Assembly (NCBI RefSeq): GCF_905171765.1
Contig: NC_053397.1
Coordinates: forward strand, 118,230,378 to 118,294,377
Direction of reading: 5' to 3'
DNA: 64,000 nucleotides
DNA from: Bufo bufo
Lineage: Eukaryota; Chordata; Amphibia; Anura; Bufonidae
The notes under the pieces are model-generated. The model ran no database searches and was not told the DNA's origin. It worked only from the letters and a program-made list of their open reading frames with translations. How positions within the stretch are numbered: the first letter of the stretch is position 1; every line of letters starts with the position of its first letter. This document shows positions 33,169 to 44,440 of the stretch, one piece after another. The position numbers and the translations under genes were made by a program.

Positions 33169-34412
33169 GGGGCCAGGTGGACTCTGGGATGAACATGATA
33201 GTGAGGACGGAGACAAAATGCTTGAATGCCTGCCTGTGGTTAAAGCACCAACACCGTGCTTAGCAGCAGAGCAGAATAAAGACTCTAGTTTACAGCAAAT
33301 AAAATGCTCCATTAGGGAAAAGACAGCACATAAAACCCAATATTACAGTATCCAGGATGATTTGTTGCTCAGAGAAACCCCAGGCAGCCCTAGATTTGTG
33401 GTATCTTGTCAGTATCAAAAGGACATTGCCAAAGAGAACCATAGGCTGACAGGGCATATGGCTACTGAGGGTACTTTAAAGTTTATTCAAGCAAAATATT
33501 AGTGGGAAAACATGAAAGACACTGTTGAGAGGGTTATACAAGAATGTTTAATCTGTGCGCAAATGAATCCAAGGCCAAAAGGACAAAGGCCTGTGCTGTC
33601 CAAGATACCGTTGGCAGAAGGACCATGGGAAAGGCTACAAATTGACTTTGTTGGCAATTTTACCCAGTGCTTCTGGAGGGTACCATTACTTGCTAGTCGT
33701 GATTGATGTGTTTTATAAATGGGTGGAAGCCTTGCCCATGAGGAAAGACACTGCAACAGCAACAGCAAAAGCCCTAAGGAGGGAAGTCATCTCAAGATGG
33801 GGATTCCCTAAAATCATAGAGTCAGACAGAGGGACACACTTCATAGGAAAGATCATGACAGGCATGTGTGAGATGTTAAATGTTGAGCAGAAATTTCACA
33901 TACCATATCATCCCCAATCGCCAGGGATGGTAGAAAGAATGAATTGAACCCTAAAGGAAAGACTTACAAAAATGGTACTACAATCTGGAAATAACTGGTT
34001 GTGTCACTTACACACAATTCTATTGGCCATACGGGGTACAGAGGCAAGAGGCACCTCAATCACCCCATATCAATTAATGACAGGTAGAATTATGAACCTG
34101 TGCCACCCTGCAGACCCAAATCTTAGTACACCAATGAGGGACAGTGCTGATAAGGAAAAATTCCTCGCACAGTTGCAAAACCAGGTGCAAAAATATGTAT
34201 ACATTGCGGCCAGCAATATGGCTCCAAAGGCAAAAGAGGAACCTCACAGGCCACAAATTAAACTAGAAGTAGCAGACAGGGTGATGGTAATGAACTTTGT
34301 GCCTAAGTCTTCATGGGGTGCCAATTGGATGGGCCCATTCCTGGTAACAGTAAGATTGAGCAATCAGGTCGTAAAGGTCAAACGGGTGGACAACAAGAAA
34401 GGGGCCAAGTGA
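33169..34412 (+). pseudogene. pol: ERV-2 pol: integrase
   Basis: It continues the pol interrupted at 18602. The N-terminal zinc-binding region (HRLTGHMATEG with CLICAQMN) is at 33450-33560. The catalytic core has QIDFVGNF (Asp), ESDRGTHFIG (Asp) and GMVERMN (Glu), near 33640, 33825 and 33925. A C-terminal DNA-binding part (MGPFLVTVRLSNQVVKV) follows to 34412. Breaks: a stop at 33500, a frameshift near 33690 and a TGA at about 33946. It is a distinct lineage from ERV-3 integrase. Confidence 0.9.
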
Positions 34413-34553
34413 ATGAAAAGAAGTGATATGGAGAAGTGGGTTCATGCAGATCAATGCAAATTAATGCAACTGATAAGAGTGTGATGCTTCTCTTGTATTC
34501 CAGTATCTTAAATGAAGCGTGAATTAACAGGCTGAAAATTCCGGATTCTGGAT

Positions 34554-35480
34554 ATGGAAATTATAACAATTTTGTTGATGATTGGCGTCACCTATGTTAT
34601 CGGAATGCAGTAATTGGAACAATCAGGAGATGAGGACACACATATGTTTCCAGATAGGGAATATGAAAAGGCAGTATTGATACCATCAGAATTGATAACT
34701 ATGGATATTAATAATCACAAATTTAGGAGTAGAAAAGTGCGGCTCATTCCGGAGGGAAAGGATGTAGCCAAGAGATATTATCAGAATCCTGGTGGGCAAT
34801 TCAAATATAGGGTGGTTTTCTCTTTTGAGAGGGTAAATCATAGTTCAAATATTGGGAGATTGGCAATAACGCATGGTGCACAGGGAATACTGCCAGAATC
34901 ACTACAACGATTCATGATGGCAACAGTGTATGTGAATGATACTGGTTATTGCTAAATACGGGTGAGCAGAAAGACATTCAATATGGAGTATTTAGTGACA
35001 ACTTAAGGGAAGGAGAATATTTGTTTGCATATATTGGCATGACAATATGCACCCGATGTTCAAAATATTAACCTGGCTTATAGAAGGACAAGCCTTGGGG
35101 AAGCCACAGACATCGATATGTCAATTCAACATGGTGGAAATGATCTTATTGGTACTATGTCCAAATCATATAAATCTTAGAGGGAGATGGTCGGTCACTG
35201 GACATGTGGTACACGTGAAATAGAGATTGGGGGTATGCATATTGTTGATGCCACTCCAGATCATATTAAGCCATGCACAAACAAAGATTCTGAGAATACT
35301 CAAAAGGCCTTACAACTGGAGGAAGGACAACCCTGGCAGAGCATCACCAAGGATGAAACCCAGCATCTGGTGATGTCTATGCATTCCAGACTTCAGGCTG
35401 TAATTGACTTTCAACCAAGTATTAAAAGTGAAAGTTTGATTTATGATTATTATTCTGTCCCATTATTTTTGGTCCCTTAA
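34554..35480 (+). pseudogene. ERV-2 env-like remnant
   Basis: From 34554 there is a hydrophobic leader resembling a signal peptide (about 19 residues), then an in-frame TAA at 34611, then an open 113-codon stretch (34614-34955) and, after several stops, another (35187-35480). A pyrimidine-rich tract ending in ttgtattccag just upstream (about 34485-34502) looks like a splice acceptor, as env messages use. The position after integrase supports an env SU remnant. No domain is recognised, so this is a positional call. Confidence 0.45.
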
Positions 35481-35499
35481 CAAGTGGGAGGCACATATG

Positions 35500-35610
35500 C
35501 AAACTATTGTAATTCCTACACCGTTCACCGTTTGGATGTAAATACCCTCAAATTAAAGCTGACAGTCTGCAGTTAAAGCACATCTTGTTCGTTTCCTTTC
35601 AAATCCAATG
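35500..35610. mobile_element. Tc1-like terminal fragment
   Basis: The segment attgtaattcctacaccgtt, tgtaaataccctcaaattaa and agctgacagtctgcagttaa is the familiar inner part of a Tc1-type inverted repeat from fish and frog genomes. No transposase or second end is seen. It truncates the ERV-2 remnant. Confidence 0.55.
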
Positions 35611-36067
35611 TTAGAATAGTTTATTCCAGTTTAGCTCCCTTCTTTTTGAGCAGAGTGGGCTCGCCCATGTCCTGCCTGATGGGGAGAGAAAGAAGTTAGA
35701 GTTAGTGTGCCAGCCACCCTGGCTAGGGGAAGGCTGTGCAAGTAAGAGCTCCCAGTTCTAGGGATCCAAGCCAGAATCTTGTCTCGGCTGAGACATTGAT
35801 CATCATTCCCAGTCTGAGCCCTTCATCCTCAGCTGGTAGAAAGCAAGCAGCCACCTCCAGTATTCCAGGAAGTAGCGTACCCTGTGAGCACAACTGTGAG
35901 TACCCTCCAGAGACCAGGAGAAGCTAAATTCCTCCTCAGCTAGTCAGTCCCCATACACAGCAGAAGACAGATAGCGCAGAAGATATAGATTCCTGCCACA
36001 TTACAGAGCCACAAGCAGATGACTTATCCTGCAGAGAGCTCCAGGCACATGATAGAAGCAGAAAATA
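35611..36067. other. Non-coding flank of the Gypsy element
   Basis: No gene is supported. Sequence near 35975-36000 (gcagaagatatagattcctgccaca) is repeated at the Gypsy insertion point (gcagaaaatagattc, then ctgccaca after the element), so a roughly 85-bp local duplication existed before the insertion. Confidence 0.5.
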
Positions 36068-36072
36068 GATTC

Positions 36073-36792
36073 TGTAACAGGGCGCCGAAGGCGCACTCAA
36101 TCTTCCATCAGCTTCAGACCTGCTGCTTAGCTTCGGGAGAGAGGATCTGTGTTCAGCCTTCTTCCCAGGGCAGCTTTTGCTACCTGGGAGGCTCCCTGCT
36201 CCTAGGTCTGCCTTGTGTGCCGAGCTGATCATTCAGTGCTCGATTTGTTTGTCGGTCATGTGACGCTGGCCACGTCACATGACCCTCATTCCCCACTATA
36301 AATACAGGCAACCTGCTGGCTACAGGTTGCCTGTGATTTTGGTCCCTTAGGCTGTGTATTATTATTGTTAGTTAGCTTACCTTTGGATTTGACCCTTGAT
36401 CTGCTTCCTGACACCTCTTCTGCCTGCTCCCTGAACCTTGACGCTACCTCTCAGATTTTTACCTCGGCTTGCTTTTGGATTTTGTCTTTGCCTCTTCTCT
36501 TGTACTGACGTGACCTCCTGGACTGACCCCGGCTAGTTGACCCGCCTCGCCCTTCCGTTTTTGGTGGTACTTTGCTTGTTCCACCTCTCTGTCCGCTTTA
36601 GTGCTACCTCTCATTGGCTGCCCGCTTCCCTGCTGTCTCTCTGCTTGCACTTACTCAGGTCAGGGACTGTCGCCCAGTTGCGCCCAGTCACCTAGGGTGG
36701 GTGGTGCAAGTAGGCAGGGACAGGGGACCGGGTGGCAGCTCAGGGGGTGCACCTCCGCTCTATCTTTATACCTGCGACTCTACCCCGTGACA
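36073..36792 (+). repeat. Gypsy 5' LTR (720 bp)
   Basis: Ends are TGTAACAGGG...CCCCGTGACA. A TATAAATA box lies at 36297. Just upstream, ggtcatgtgacg (36254-36265) and cgtcacatgacc (36273-36284) form a 12-bp inverted repeat that holds CRE-like TGACG/CGTCA and E-box CATGTG/CACATG cores. It shares this architecture with the right LTR (41113-41143). Confidence 0.93.
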
Positions 36793-36814
36793 GAATCACA
36801 GGCCTTAATTTAGC

Positions 36815-39172
36815 ATGTACCCTCTACAGAGCCTCACCGAACATGTGCAGGCTCTTGCTCAAATAGTACAGGAACTTGGGGAGAGACTACAGGTTCAGGA
36901 GACCGTCCGAACTCCCCCCATTCTTGCTCCTGCCACCGTTCAGGTAGAACCACACATTAAAGTACTCGATCGGTTTTCGGGTGACCGCCAAAGTTTTTTA
37001 GCTTTCAAGGAAAGCTGTAAACTTTATTTTCAACTAGGTGCTCACTCCTCTGGTCCCAATCCACAGAGGGTTGGTATTATCATCTCCCTGCTTCAAGGGG
37101 ACCCCCAGGAATGGGCCTTTTCTTTGCCTCTGGATTCCCCTTGTCTTAATTCTGTGGATCTCTTTTTCCAGGCGTTAGGGGTTCTTTATGATGAACCAGA
37201 CCGAGCCTCTGTGGCAGAATCCAATCTTAAGGCCCTCATTTAGGGGAATCGTCCCATGGAGGATTATTGTACGCAGTTCCGCAAGTGGTGCTTTCCCTCG
37301 GGTTGGAACGAACCAGCGCTCAAATGTCAATTTAGGGCAGGCTTGACTGAGAAGTTAAAAGACATGTTGGTTTGTTATCCCTGTCATGACTCTTTAGAGG
37401 AGACCATGACGCTAGCCATCAGACTAGATAGACGGATAAGAGAGAAACAGCGAGAGCATTTGTTTTCTCCTCATACTCTTCTTCAACCTGAGGTTTCCCC
37501 CATTGAACCCAAGATGGAGGCCCACTCGGACGAGACCATGCAACTCGGGATGACACGAAGAAAGCTACGCCGTCGTCAGGGCTCTTGTTTTTATTGGGAT
37601 CCCGACCACTGGATCCGTCAGTGTCCTAAAGCTCCGCCTTCTGGAAAGTCATCCAAGTCTGAAGTATCCAAGGACAAGGTACTCCCGGAGGTGGTAAAAA
37701 GTAAATTATTGGTGCCGGTTTCTATTGCCTTTGGAGTCTTAAAGGGGTTAGGAAATGCCTTTCTGGATTCAGGGTCAGCTTTTAGTTTTATTGATTACAA
37801 ATTTGTTGAACAAATGGGAATTCCTATACTAGAATTGTCCACCCCGATCCAGGTTGTCGCCATCAATTCTACCCGCCTGCTAGGGGGCACGGTAAAACTC
37901 CGTACTCCGGAGGTTACCCTGTCTGTGGAGGTCTGCCACTCAGAGAAATGCTCTTTCTTTGTTTTAGAGAATCTTCCTGTTCAGGTAGTCCTTGGTATGC
38001 CCTGGCTTCAGCAACACAATCCGGTCATTAACTGGAGTTCGGGCGAGTTAGAGAGATGGGGGCCTAACTGTAGTTCTTGCTTAGCCGTAGTTCAAGCTGG
38101 GGTTTCATCAGATATTATTCCTCATTTTATTTCTGATTATTCAGATGTATTTTCCACCACAGAGACAGATACTCTCCTTCCCCATAGGTCTTATGACTGT
38201 GTTATCGAGTCCAAATTTCCTAAAGGACGGATTTATAATCTTTCCGGTCCTGAGCACAGGGCCATGAAAGACTATATCCAGGAGAGTCTCAAGAAGGGAC
38301 ATATTATGCCCTCCACCTCTCCCCTGGAATCAGGATTCTTTTTCGTTAAAAAGAAGGACGGTGGTCTCAGGCCCTGGATTGACTACAGAAATTTGAATAA
38401 AATTACTATTAGGAATCAGTATTCCATCCCGTTGATTCCTGATTTGTTTAACCAGATTTTGGGTGCTTCGTGGTTTTCTAAATTTGATTTGAGAGGAGCG
38501 TATAACCTAGTTCGTATTAGGGAGGGAGATGAGTGGAAAACTGATTTTAATACTCCAGAGGGACATTTTGAGTATCTTGTTATGCCATTCGGTCTTTGCA
38601 ATGCCCCAGCTGTGTTTCAGAATTTCATGAACGAAACTTTTAGAGAACTCATCGGCAAAGTTATGATTGTTTATCTCGATGATATTCTTGTCTTTTCACC
38701 TGACTGGGATTCTCATGTGTCTCATATCAGATTGGTTCCTAAAATCCTCAGGGAGAATCATCTGTCCGTTAAATTAGAGAAATGTTTGTTTGGAGTTCAA
38801 GAGATTCCTTATCTCGGCTATATTCTTACTCCTCATTCATTTAAAATGGATCCCAGTAAGGTTCAGGATATACAAGACTGGGTAAAACCATCCTCCTTAA
38901 AGGCACTCCAACGCTTTTTAGGATTCGCCAATTTTTACCGTATATTCATAAAGAATTTTTCTGTTATTGCCAAGCCCCTTACTGACTTAACTAAAAAAGG
39001 TTCGGATCTAGTTAACTGGTTGTTGGACGCCTGTCAGGCCTTTGATACCCTTAAAAATTGTTTTCAGATGGCTCCAGTCTTGGTTCAGCCCGATACCGAG
39101 GAACCTTTTGTGGTGGAGGTTGATGCCCCAGAGGATGGTGTGGGGGGCTATCCTTTCTCAGGGGTCTTCTAA
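36815..39172 (+). pseudogene. gag-pol: Gypsy Gag-protease-RT polyprotein
   Basis: One frame covers Gag (36815-37243), a single in-frame TAG at 37241, then 638 codons from 37256. Gag includes VLDRFSGDRQSFLAFKESC and ends in a zinc knuckle CFYWDPDHWIRQCP (residues about 110 of the second part), in which the second Cys is Trp. Protease has FLDSGSAFSFID (Asp-Ser-Gly near 37765). RT has SKFDLRGAYNLVRI, MPFGLCNAPAVFQNFMN and VYLDDILVFS, the YLDD box near 38675, and a thumb to LGFANFYRIFIKNFS. A frameshift near 39145 leads into RNase H in another frame. Gag and Pol share one frame, as in many vertebrate chromoviruses. Confidence 0.93.
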
Positions 39173-40900
39173 CTTCACTAATTCAAGGCCATGCGCCTTC
39201 TTCTCTCGTAAGTTCTCTCCTTCAGCGAGAAATTACGATATTGGAAACTGCGAATTACTGGCCATAAAATGGGCATTTGAGGAATGGAGGCATTTTTTAG
39301 AAGGGGCTAGACACCATATTACTGTCCTCACCGATCATAAGAACTTAGTGTTTCTTGAGGCGGCCAAACGCCTTAATCCTAGAAAAGCCAGATGGGCCCT
39401 GTTTTTTACTTGGTTTAATTTTTCTGTTACTTTCAGACCAGGTAGTAAAAATATTAAGGCAGATGCCTTATCCTGAAGTTTTAATGCCATCCAACCTCCT
39501 GCCGTCCAACCATCTTTGTGGCAGCAATTTCTGCGGATCTTTCGTCTGAGATTCTACGGGCTCAGCAACTTGCTTCTCCACAAACACCGGCAGATAAGTT
39601 ATTTGTTCCTGAGTGCTTTCGTTTTCAATTATTGGGTGAATGTCATGACTCCGTGCTCTCTGGTCATCCAGGTATTGGTGCCAATAAGGAATTGCTGCTG
39701 AGGTCTTTCTGGTGGCCCACTTTGTCTAAGGATGTACGGTCTTATGTTTTGGCTTGCGATGATTGTGCCAGGTCTAAGACCCCGAGAACACTTCCAGCTG
39801 GTGAACTACAACCACTACCCATTCCCTGCAAGCCATGGTCTCACATTTTCATGGATTTTATTTCTGATCTGCCCGCTTCTGAGGGGAAATCAGTGGTGTG
39901 GGTAGTGGTTGACCGTTTTAGCAAGATGGTGCTCTTTGTTCCTTTAAGTAAGCTCCCTGATGCGAAGACCTTAGCATCCTTGTTCATTGAACATGTGGTA
40001 CGTCTGCATGGTGTCCCTGAGAATATCATCTCTGATAGAGGCGTTCAGTTTGTTTCTGGTTTCTAGGAGGGCTTTTTGTCAAAGATGCGACATCTCTTTA
40101 TCCTTTTCGTCTGTTTTCCATCCACAGACCAATGGGCAGACGGAACGGTTAAATCAGGCAGTGAAGCTTTTTCTAAGGCGCTATGTATCACATAACCAAC
40201 TCTTATGGGTGAGATACCTCCTGTTGGCAGAATTCGCTATTAACAATCAAGTTAATTCTTCCACGGGGGTGTCTCCTTTTTTTTGTAACAGTGGTTTGCA
40301 TCCTCGCTTTTGTTCTAGTCCCTCTGTATCCTCACTCAACCCGCAGGCAGATTCTTTTACCTCTAGACTGTGCACAGTCTGGGCACAGGTTCAAACGAAC
40401 CTGGAAAAGGCCCAGGAAACCCAGTTTAAACATGCCAATAAGAGACGTTCCAAGGGGGTAAATTTTGTACTCGGCGATAAGGTGTGGTTGTTAACTAAGA
40501 ATCTTGCTTTGAAACAGTGTTCTAGGAAATTCTCTCCGCATTTCATTGGACCATACAATATTATTGAAGTTGTTAACCCAGTGTTCTTTAGACATAAGCT
40601 ACCCGACTCCTTTCGTATTCATGATGTGTTTCATAAGTCGTTGCTTAAGAGATATGTGTCACCAGTGGTTCCGGTTAAAAAACCTCCTCAACCTTGGAGG
40701 TTAAAGGTCAGGAGGAAATCATCATCTCTAGAATTATTGATGTTAGAAAGGTTAGGAACACCTTTCAATACCTGGTCCACTGGAAAGGCTATGGACCGAG
40801 GAGAGGTCTTGGGTCCCAGCTACTAAGATCCACGCCCCAAGGCTCATCAAGAAGTTTCATGATGAGCATCCTGGGAGATTTGTACCCAAGGCCTTGGGTC
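39145..40900 (+). pseudogene. pol: Gypsy RNase H, integrase and chromodomain
   Basis: RNase H (39145-39476) shows [25 protein letters not shown] and LTDHKNL, ending KADALS with an in-frame TGA at 39474. Integrase follows: HHCC zinc region (HDSVLSGHPG, CDDCARSK; about 39640-39780), then core motifs MDFISDLP, ISDRGVQF and HPQTNGQTERLNQ (about 39850, 40030 and 40130) with a break near 40066. A GPYNIIEVVNP and FRIHDVFHKSLLKRY tail leads to a chromodomain in a shifted frame (ISRIIDVRKVRNTFQYLVHWKGYGP, about 40725-40800), the feature that defines chromoviruses and is thought to target heterochromatin. At least four lesions. Confidence 0.92.
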
Positions 40901-40908
40901 CGGTGCCC

Positions 40909-40927
40909 CCTCATAAAAGGGGGGTAC
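40909..40927 (+). promoter_or_regulatory. Gypsy polypurine tract
   Basis: The run ataaaaggggggtac directly precedes the TGTAACGGGG start of the right LTR. Confidence 0.85.
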
Positions 40928-41410
40928 TGTAACGGGGCGCCGAAGGCACACTCGGTCTCCCATCAGCCGCAGATCTGCTGCTTAGCTTCGGGAGCGAGGA
41001 TCTGTGTTCAGCCTTGTTCCCAGGGCGGCTTTTGCTAGCTGGGAGGCTCCCTGCTCCTAGGTCTGCCTTGAGCACCGAGCTGATCACTCGATGCTCGACT
41101 TGTTTGTCTGTTGGTCATGTGACGCTGGCCACGTCACATGACCCTCACTCCCCACTATAAATACAGGCAACCTGCTGGCTACAGGTTGCCTGTGATTTTG
41201 GTCCCTTAGGCTGTGTATTATTATTGTTATTTAGCTTACCTTTGGATTTGACCCTTGATCTGCTTCCTGACACCTCTTCTGCCTGCTCCCTGAACCTTGA
41301 TACTACCTCTCGGATTTTGACCTCGGCTTGCTTTTGGATTTTGTCTTTGCCTCTTCTCTTGTACTGACCCCGGCTAGTTGACCCGCCTCGCCCTTCCGTT
41401 TTTGGTGGTA

Positions 41411-42723
41411 GGAATCTGGCGTCACAAGCAAAACTATAGACTATCACTTACACCTGACCCAGCCATTGCATATTATTGGCGTCAGAGTGCATACCCCAAT
41501 CCGGCTTACTGCATATTTAGGCGTCACGAACAGGATACCAATTGAATTGTGTGCCATCAGAACCGGATCCAATTGTGTGCTTAACTGGATCAAATTGCAT
41601 GTTTCACAGTACTGCAAGATCTACAGATTGTGCAAAAACCGTGAAGGTTGACTTTATTGCTTTGTTGCTGTGCCAGAAAGCGCTAAACGTGCGCACCAGC
41701 ACTCAAAGGGTTAATTCGCCATATTCGCAAAATGGCACTGCTTCTTCATGCCCAGAAGAGGGAAAACTCAGGAACGTCCTCTCAAGAGCGCGAAGATGCC
41801 GAAAACTCCCCCCCTAGAAGCGGGAAATCTAAAGCCGGCACACCAAGAACTTTTCATTGTGAGCCAAGGGAGCGAGGACTCCTCCCTCTGGGCTCCACCC
41901 TCACTTTCTGAATGCACCCCGACATAGGAGCCAAGGAAGGAGGCGCTCCCTTCACCAAGATGGCCGCTGATGCTAAGCCTGCTCCCACAGAGGATGCCAC
42001 TGATACAGTTGCCCAGGCCTTGGACCAGTCTGCACCGCGGACGGCACCTGAAGCCCACGATGACCACCAGGAGGCACCGGTACCGGCCGCCCGGCCGCGT
42101 CATCAGGTAGGAGCAGACGCGCTTTCTGAGGCCCAGGCCCGGTCCGTAGCTGCCCCTGCACTGCTCCCTGTGGGTCCTGATACCCCAAGCAGGCCTAGGC
42201 CTGCTCCGCCAAGGACACCTACTGGTGCAATGGAGGCGGCCGGAACTTCCACTCCACCCAAACTGGGATGCCTTAACCCTGAAGTCCCTTGGGAACTTGA
42301 AAAGTGGGTGAAGCAAGTAGTAAATAACCCCCAGCCAGGAGACCCCAAATTGGCCAGGCGCACTGGGACTGTGCTCTGGTTTTCAGTGGAGAGAGGAGTG
42401 GGATTTCTCCGGGACAGCCACTCTGGGTCAGAAATATTTGTGGGCCGCCTCTCAGTCAAGCGCTATTACCTACCACAGGCCCAGTTACAACCTGTACGCA
42501 GGGGACCAGGTAGAATACACCCCTATGTGCTCCGTCCAAGGCCCCTTTGCTGCCGGTGTGACCCTGCTGGCTAAACCGTTAACACATGCAGTCGCCCCAG
42601 AGACCTGGCAGGAAGACCCAGGCTCTGCAGGGAAGGTCCGTTGTCTGTAAGAAACCCCAGACGGCCGGATGCGTTTCAGAGAACAGCCCCGGCCAGAACC
42701 TGAACCTCTAATCCCTGACCTGG
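41411..42723 (+). mobile_element. 1.3-kb insert with 15-bp target duplication and cold-shock ORF
   Basis: A 15-bp direct duplication (ccgtttttggtggta) flanks the segment. It has no LTR, no TIR and no poly(A) or poly(T) tail. The first 150 bp carry three spaced copies of a ggcgtca motif (tctggcgtcacaagc, attggcgtcagagtg, taggcgtcacgaacagg), the last resembling retroviral primer-binding sites. An ORF with a cold-shock domain follows. Possibilities are a LINE-mobilised partial transcript or the gag-side part of an unrecognised retroelement. Confidence 0.7.
41912..42650 (+). pseudogene. Cold-shock-domain protein, Y-box-like, frameshifted
   Basis: The frame 41912-42574 gives 220 residues. Residues 1-120 are Ala/Pro-rich and low in complexity. 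Residues about 121-147 form a distinct segment with PWELEKWVKQVV. A cold-shock domain starts at 151 with TGTVLWFSVERGVGFL (RNP1-like), then EIFVGRLSVKRYY (RNP2-like EIFVG). After a frameshift near 42495 the domain ends in the other frame (GDQVEYTPM, GPFAAGVTLL; to 42650). Compared with Y-box proteins, the RNP1 Tyr is Val and the RNP2 His is Gly, so nucleic-acid binding would be altered. It could be a processed copy of a host gene or an element-encoded RNA-binding Gag-like protein; I cannot decide. Confidence 0.6.
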
Positions 42724-42888
42724 CCGTTTTTGGTGGTACTTTGCTTCTTCCACCTCTCTGTCCGCTCTAGTGCTACCTCTCATTGGCTGTCCGCTTCCCT
42801 GCTGTCTCTATCTCTATGCTTGACCTGGTAGCAGCTCAGGGGGTGCACCTCCGCTCTATCTTTATACCCGCGACTCTACCCCGTGACA

Positions 42889-43267
42889 GATTCCTGCCAC
42901 ACATTGCCAATACCTGCTGGGACTTCAGACTATTGCTGTATCTCGCATTGACAATGAATGGGGACAAAACGGAAGCGTTTTCCCCTGTTATTGAGATCCT
43001 ATGATGGATCTCAATAGCGGAAAGGGAAAGTGCAAGTGTGGAAGTAGCCTTAAAGGGGTTGTCTCTCTTCAGCAAATGGCATTTATCATGTAGACAAAGT
43101 TAATACAAGGCACTTATTAATGTTATTTGATTGTTTATATTGCCTCCTTTGCTGGTTTGATTAATTTCTACATTGCATTATACAATGCTCACATCCAGAA
43201 GTTATGGCCACCTCTGCAGTGCAGATACGAGGTGAGCAGGATAGGAGCTTCTGTGCATGCATGCCTA
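42889..43267. other. Non-coding repeat-derived sequence
   Basis: After the Gypsy duplication there is a partial foldback (gttattgagatcctatgatggatctcaatagc near 42990) ending gtggaagtagcctta. A segment starting aaaggggttgtctct follows, which looks like the end of another dispersed repeat. No coding frame is supported. Confidence 0.5.
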
Positions 43268-44440
43268 CAGTGACATGCAAAGGTTTGGGCACTCCTGGTC
43301 AAAATTACTGTTACCTTGAACAGTTAAGGCTACTTTCACACCTGCGTTCGGGGCTCCGCTTGTGAGCTCCGTTTGAAGGGGCTCACAAGCGGCCCCGAAC
43401 GCATCCGTACTGCCCTAATGCATTCTGAGTGGATGCGGATCCGCTCAGAATGCATCAGTCTGGCAGCGTTCAGCCTCCACTCAGCAAGCAGACACCCGAA
43501 CACTGCTTGCAGCGTTCGGGTGTCCACCTGGCCGTGCGGAGGCAAGCGGATCCGTTCAGACTTATAATGTAAGTCAATGGGGACGGATCCGTTTGAAGTT
43601 GACACAGTATGGCTCAATTTTCAAACGGATCCGTCCCCCATTGACTTTTAATGTAAAGTCTGGACGGATCCGTCTGAAGCTACTTTCACACTTAGAATTT
43701 TTTCTACAATATAATGCAGACGGATCCGTTCTGAACAGATCCAAAGTCTGCATTATATGAGCGGATCCGTCTGGGCAGACCCCAGACGGATCCGCTCTGA
43801 ACGCTAGTGTGAAAGTAGCCTAAGAAAGTTGAAGATGAAATGATCTCCAAAATGGATAAACACCTTTCATATTTTAAGCAAAAACTTTTTTTTTTTCCAT
43901 CTTTTACATTTTCAAAATAATAAAAAATGAAAGGGGCCAGAAGCAAAACTTTGGTTAGTACCAGTAGCACTCGCTTTGGCAAGTATCACAGCTTTTAAAT
44001 GATTTTTGTAGCCAGCCAAGAGTCTTTCAATTCTTGTTTGAGGGATTTTCATCCATTCTTCCTTCCAAAAGTCTTACAGTTCTTCTAGGGCTGTCTTGCA
44101 TGCACTGCTCTTTTGAGGTACAATATATCAAGAGATTTTCAATGATGTTCAGATCAGGAGACTGTGAGGGGAATGGTAAAACCTTCAGCTTGCGTCTATT
44201 GTGGATATTGAGATGTGTTTAGGACATTTGTAGAAGCCATCCTCTTTTCAACTTCAGCTTTTTTACAGTTTATCTTATATTTGCTTCCAGCATTTGCTGG
44301 AATTTCATTGAATCCATTCTTTCCTCCATCCGTGAAATGTTCCCCATGCCATTAGCTGCAACACAACCCCAAAGTATGATTGATCCACCCCCATACTTTA
44401 GTGTTGATTCGCCGCAAAGCTGAATTTCCTCTTGCTTTGT
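43268..44440 (-). pseudogene. Tc1/mariner remnant (minus), split by MITE C
   Basis: The end cagtgacatgcaaaggtttg at 43269 is a Tc1 inverted-repeat start. Beyond the MITE the sequence matches, on the minus strand, the widely dispersed decayed Tc1 transposase: gttcagatcaggagactgtg, ccattctttcctccatccgt, ccccatgccattagctgcaa, aaagtatgattgatccaccc. The frame is full of stops and indels. The second end is not seen. Confidence 0.75.
43328..43820. mobile_element. Foldback MITE C (493 bp, TAA duplication)
   Basis: Ends ggctactttcacac and gtgaaagtagcc are flanked by TAA at 43325-43327 and 43821-43823. The interior is full of GGATCCG-type inverted motifs (tccgttcagacttataatg, gacggatccgtttgaag, tcaaacggatccgtccccc). 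A second internal copy of gctactttcacact at about 43680 suggests two fused units. It splits a Tc1 remnant. The TAA duplication fits the Harbinger class. Confidence 0.85.

Larger units (their letters stand above)
36073..42888 (+). mobile_element. Ty3/Gypsy chromovirus with both LTRs
   Basis: The element is bounded by LTRs that start TGTAAC and end GTGACA. It is flanked by a 5-bp duplication, gattc (36068-36072 and 42889-42893). Inside are gag, protease, RT, RNase H, integrase and a chromodomain in chromovirus order, then a purine tract. The right LTR is split by a 1313-bp insert (41411-42723). Several stops and frameshifts show it is dead. Confidence 0.95.
40928..42888 (+). repeat. Gypsy 3' LTR, split by an insert
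   Basis: LTR sequence runs 40928-41410 and resumes at 42739-42888, ending CCCCGTGACA. Compared with the 5' LTR it lacks an 18-bp segment near 41367 and part of the region before the 3' end (the ggtcagggactgtcgcccag stretch). The bases ccgtttttggtggta occur on both sides of the insert (41396-41410 and 42724-42738). Confidence 0.92.

Noticed and set aside
34554..35480. A novel host secreted protein
   Set aside because: The hydrophobic leader looks like a signal peptide, but the position right after ERV-2 integrase, the splice-like acceptor and many stops fit an env remnant better.
36459..36813. Frames inside the Gypsy 5' LTR
   Set aside because: They lie within a non-coding LTR and are not conserved in the right LTR.
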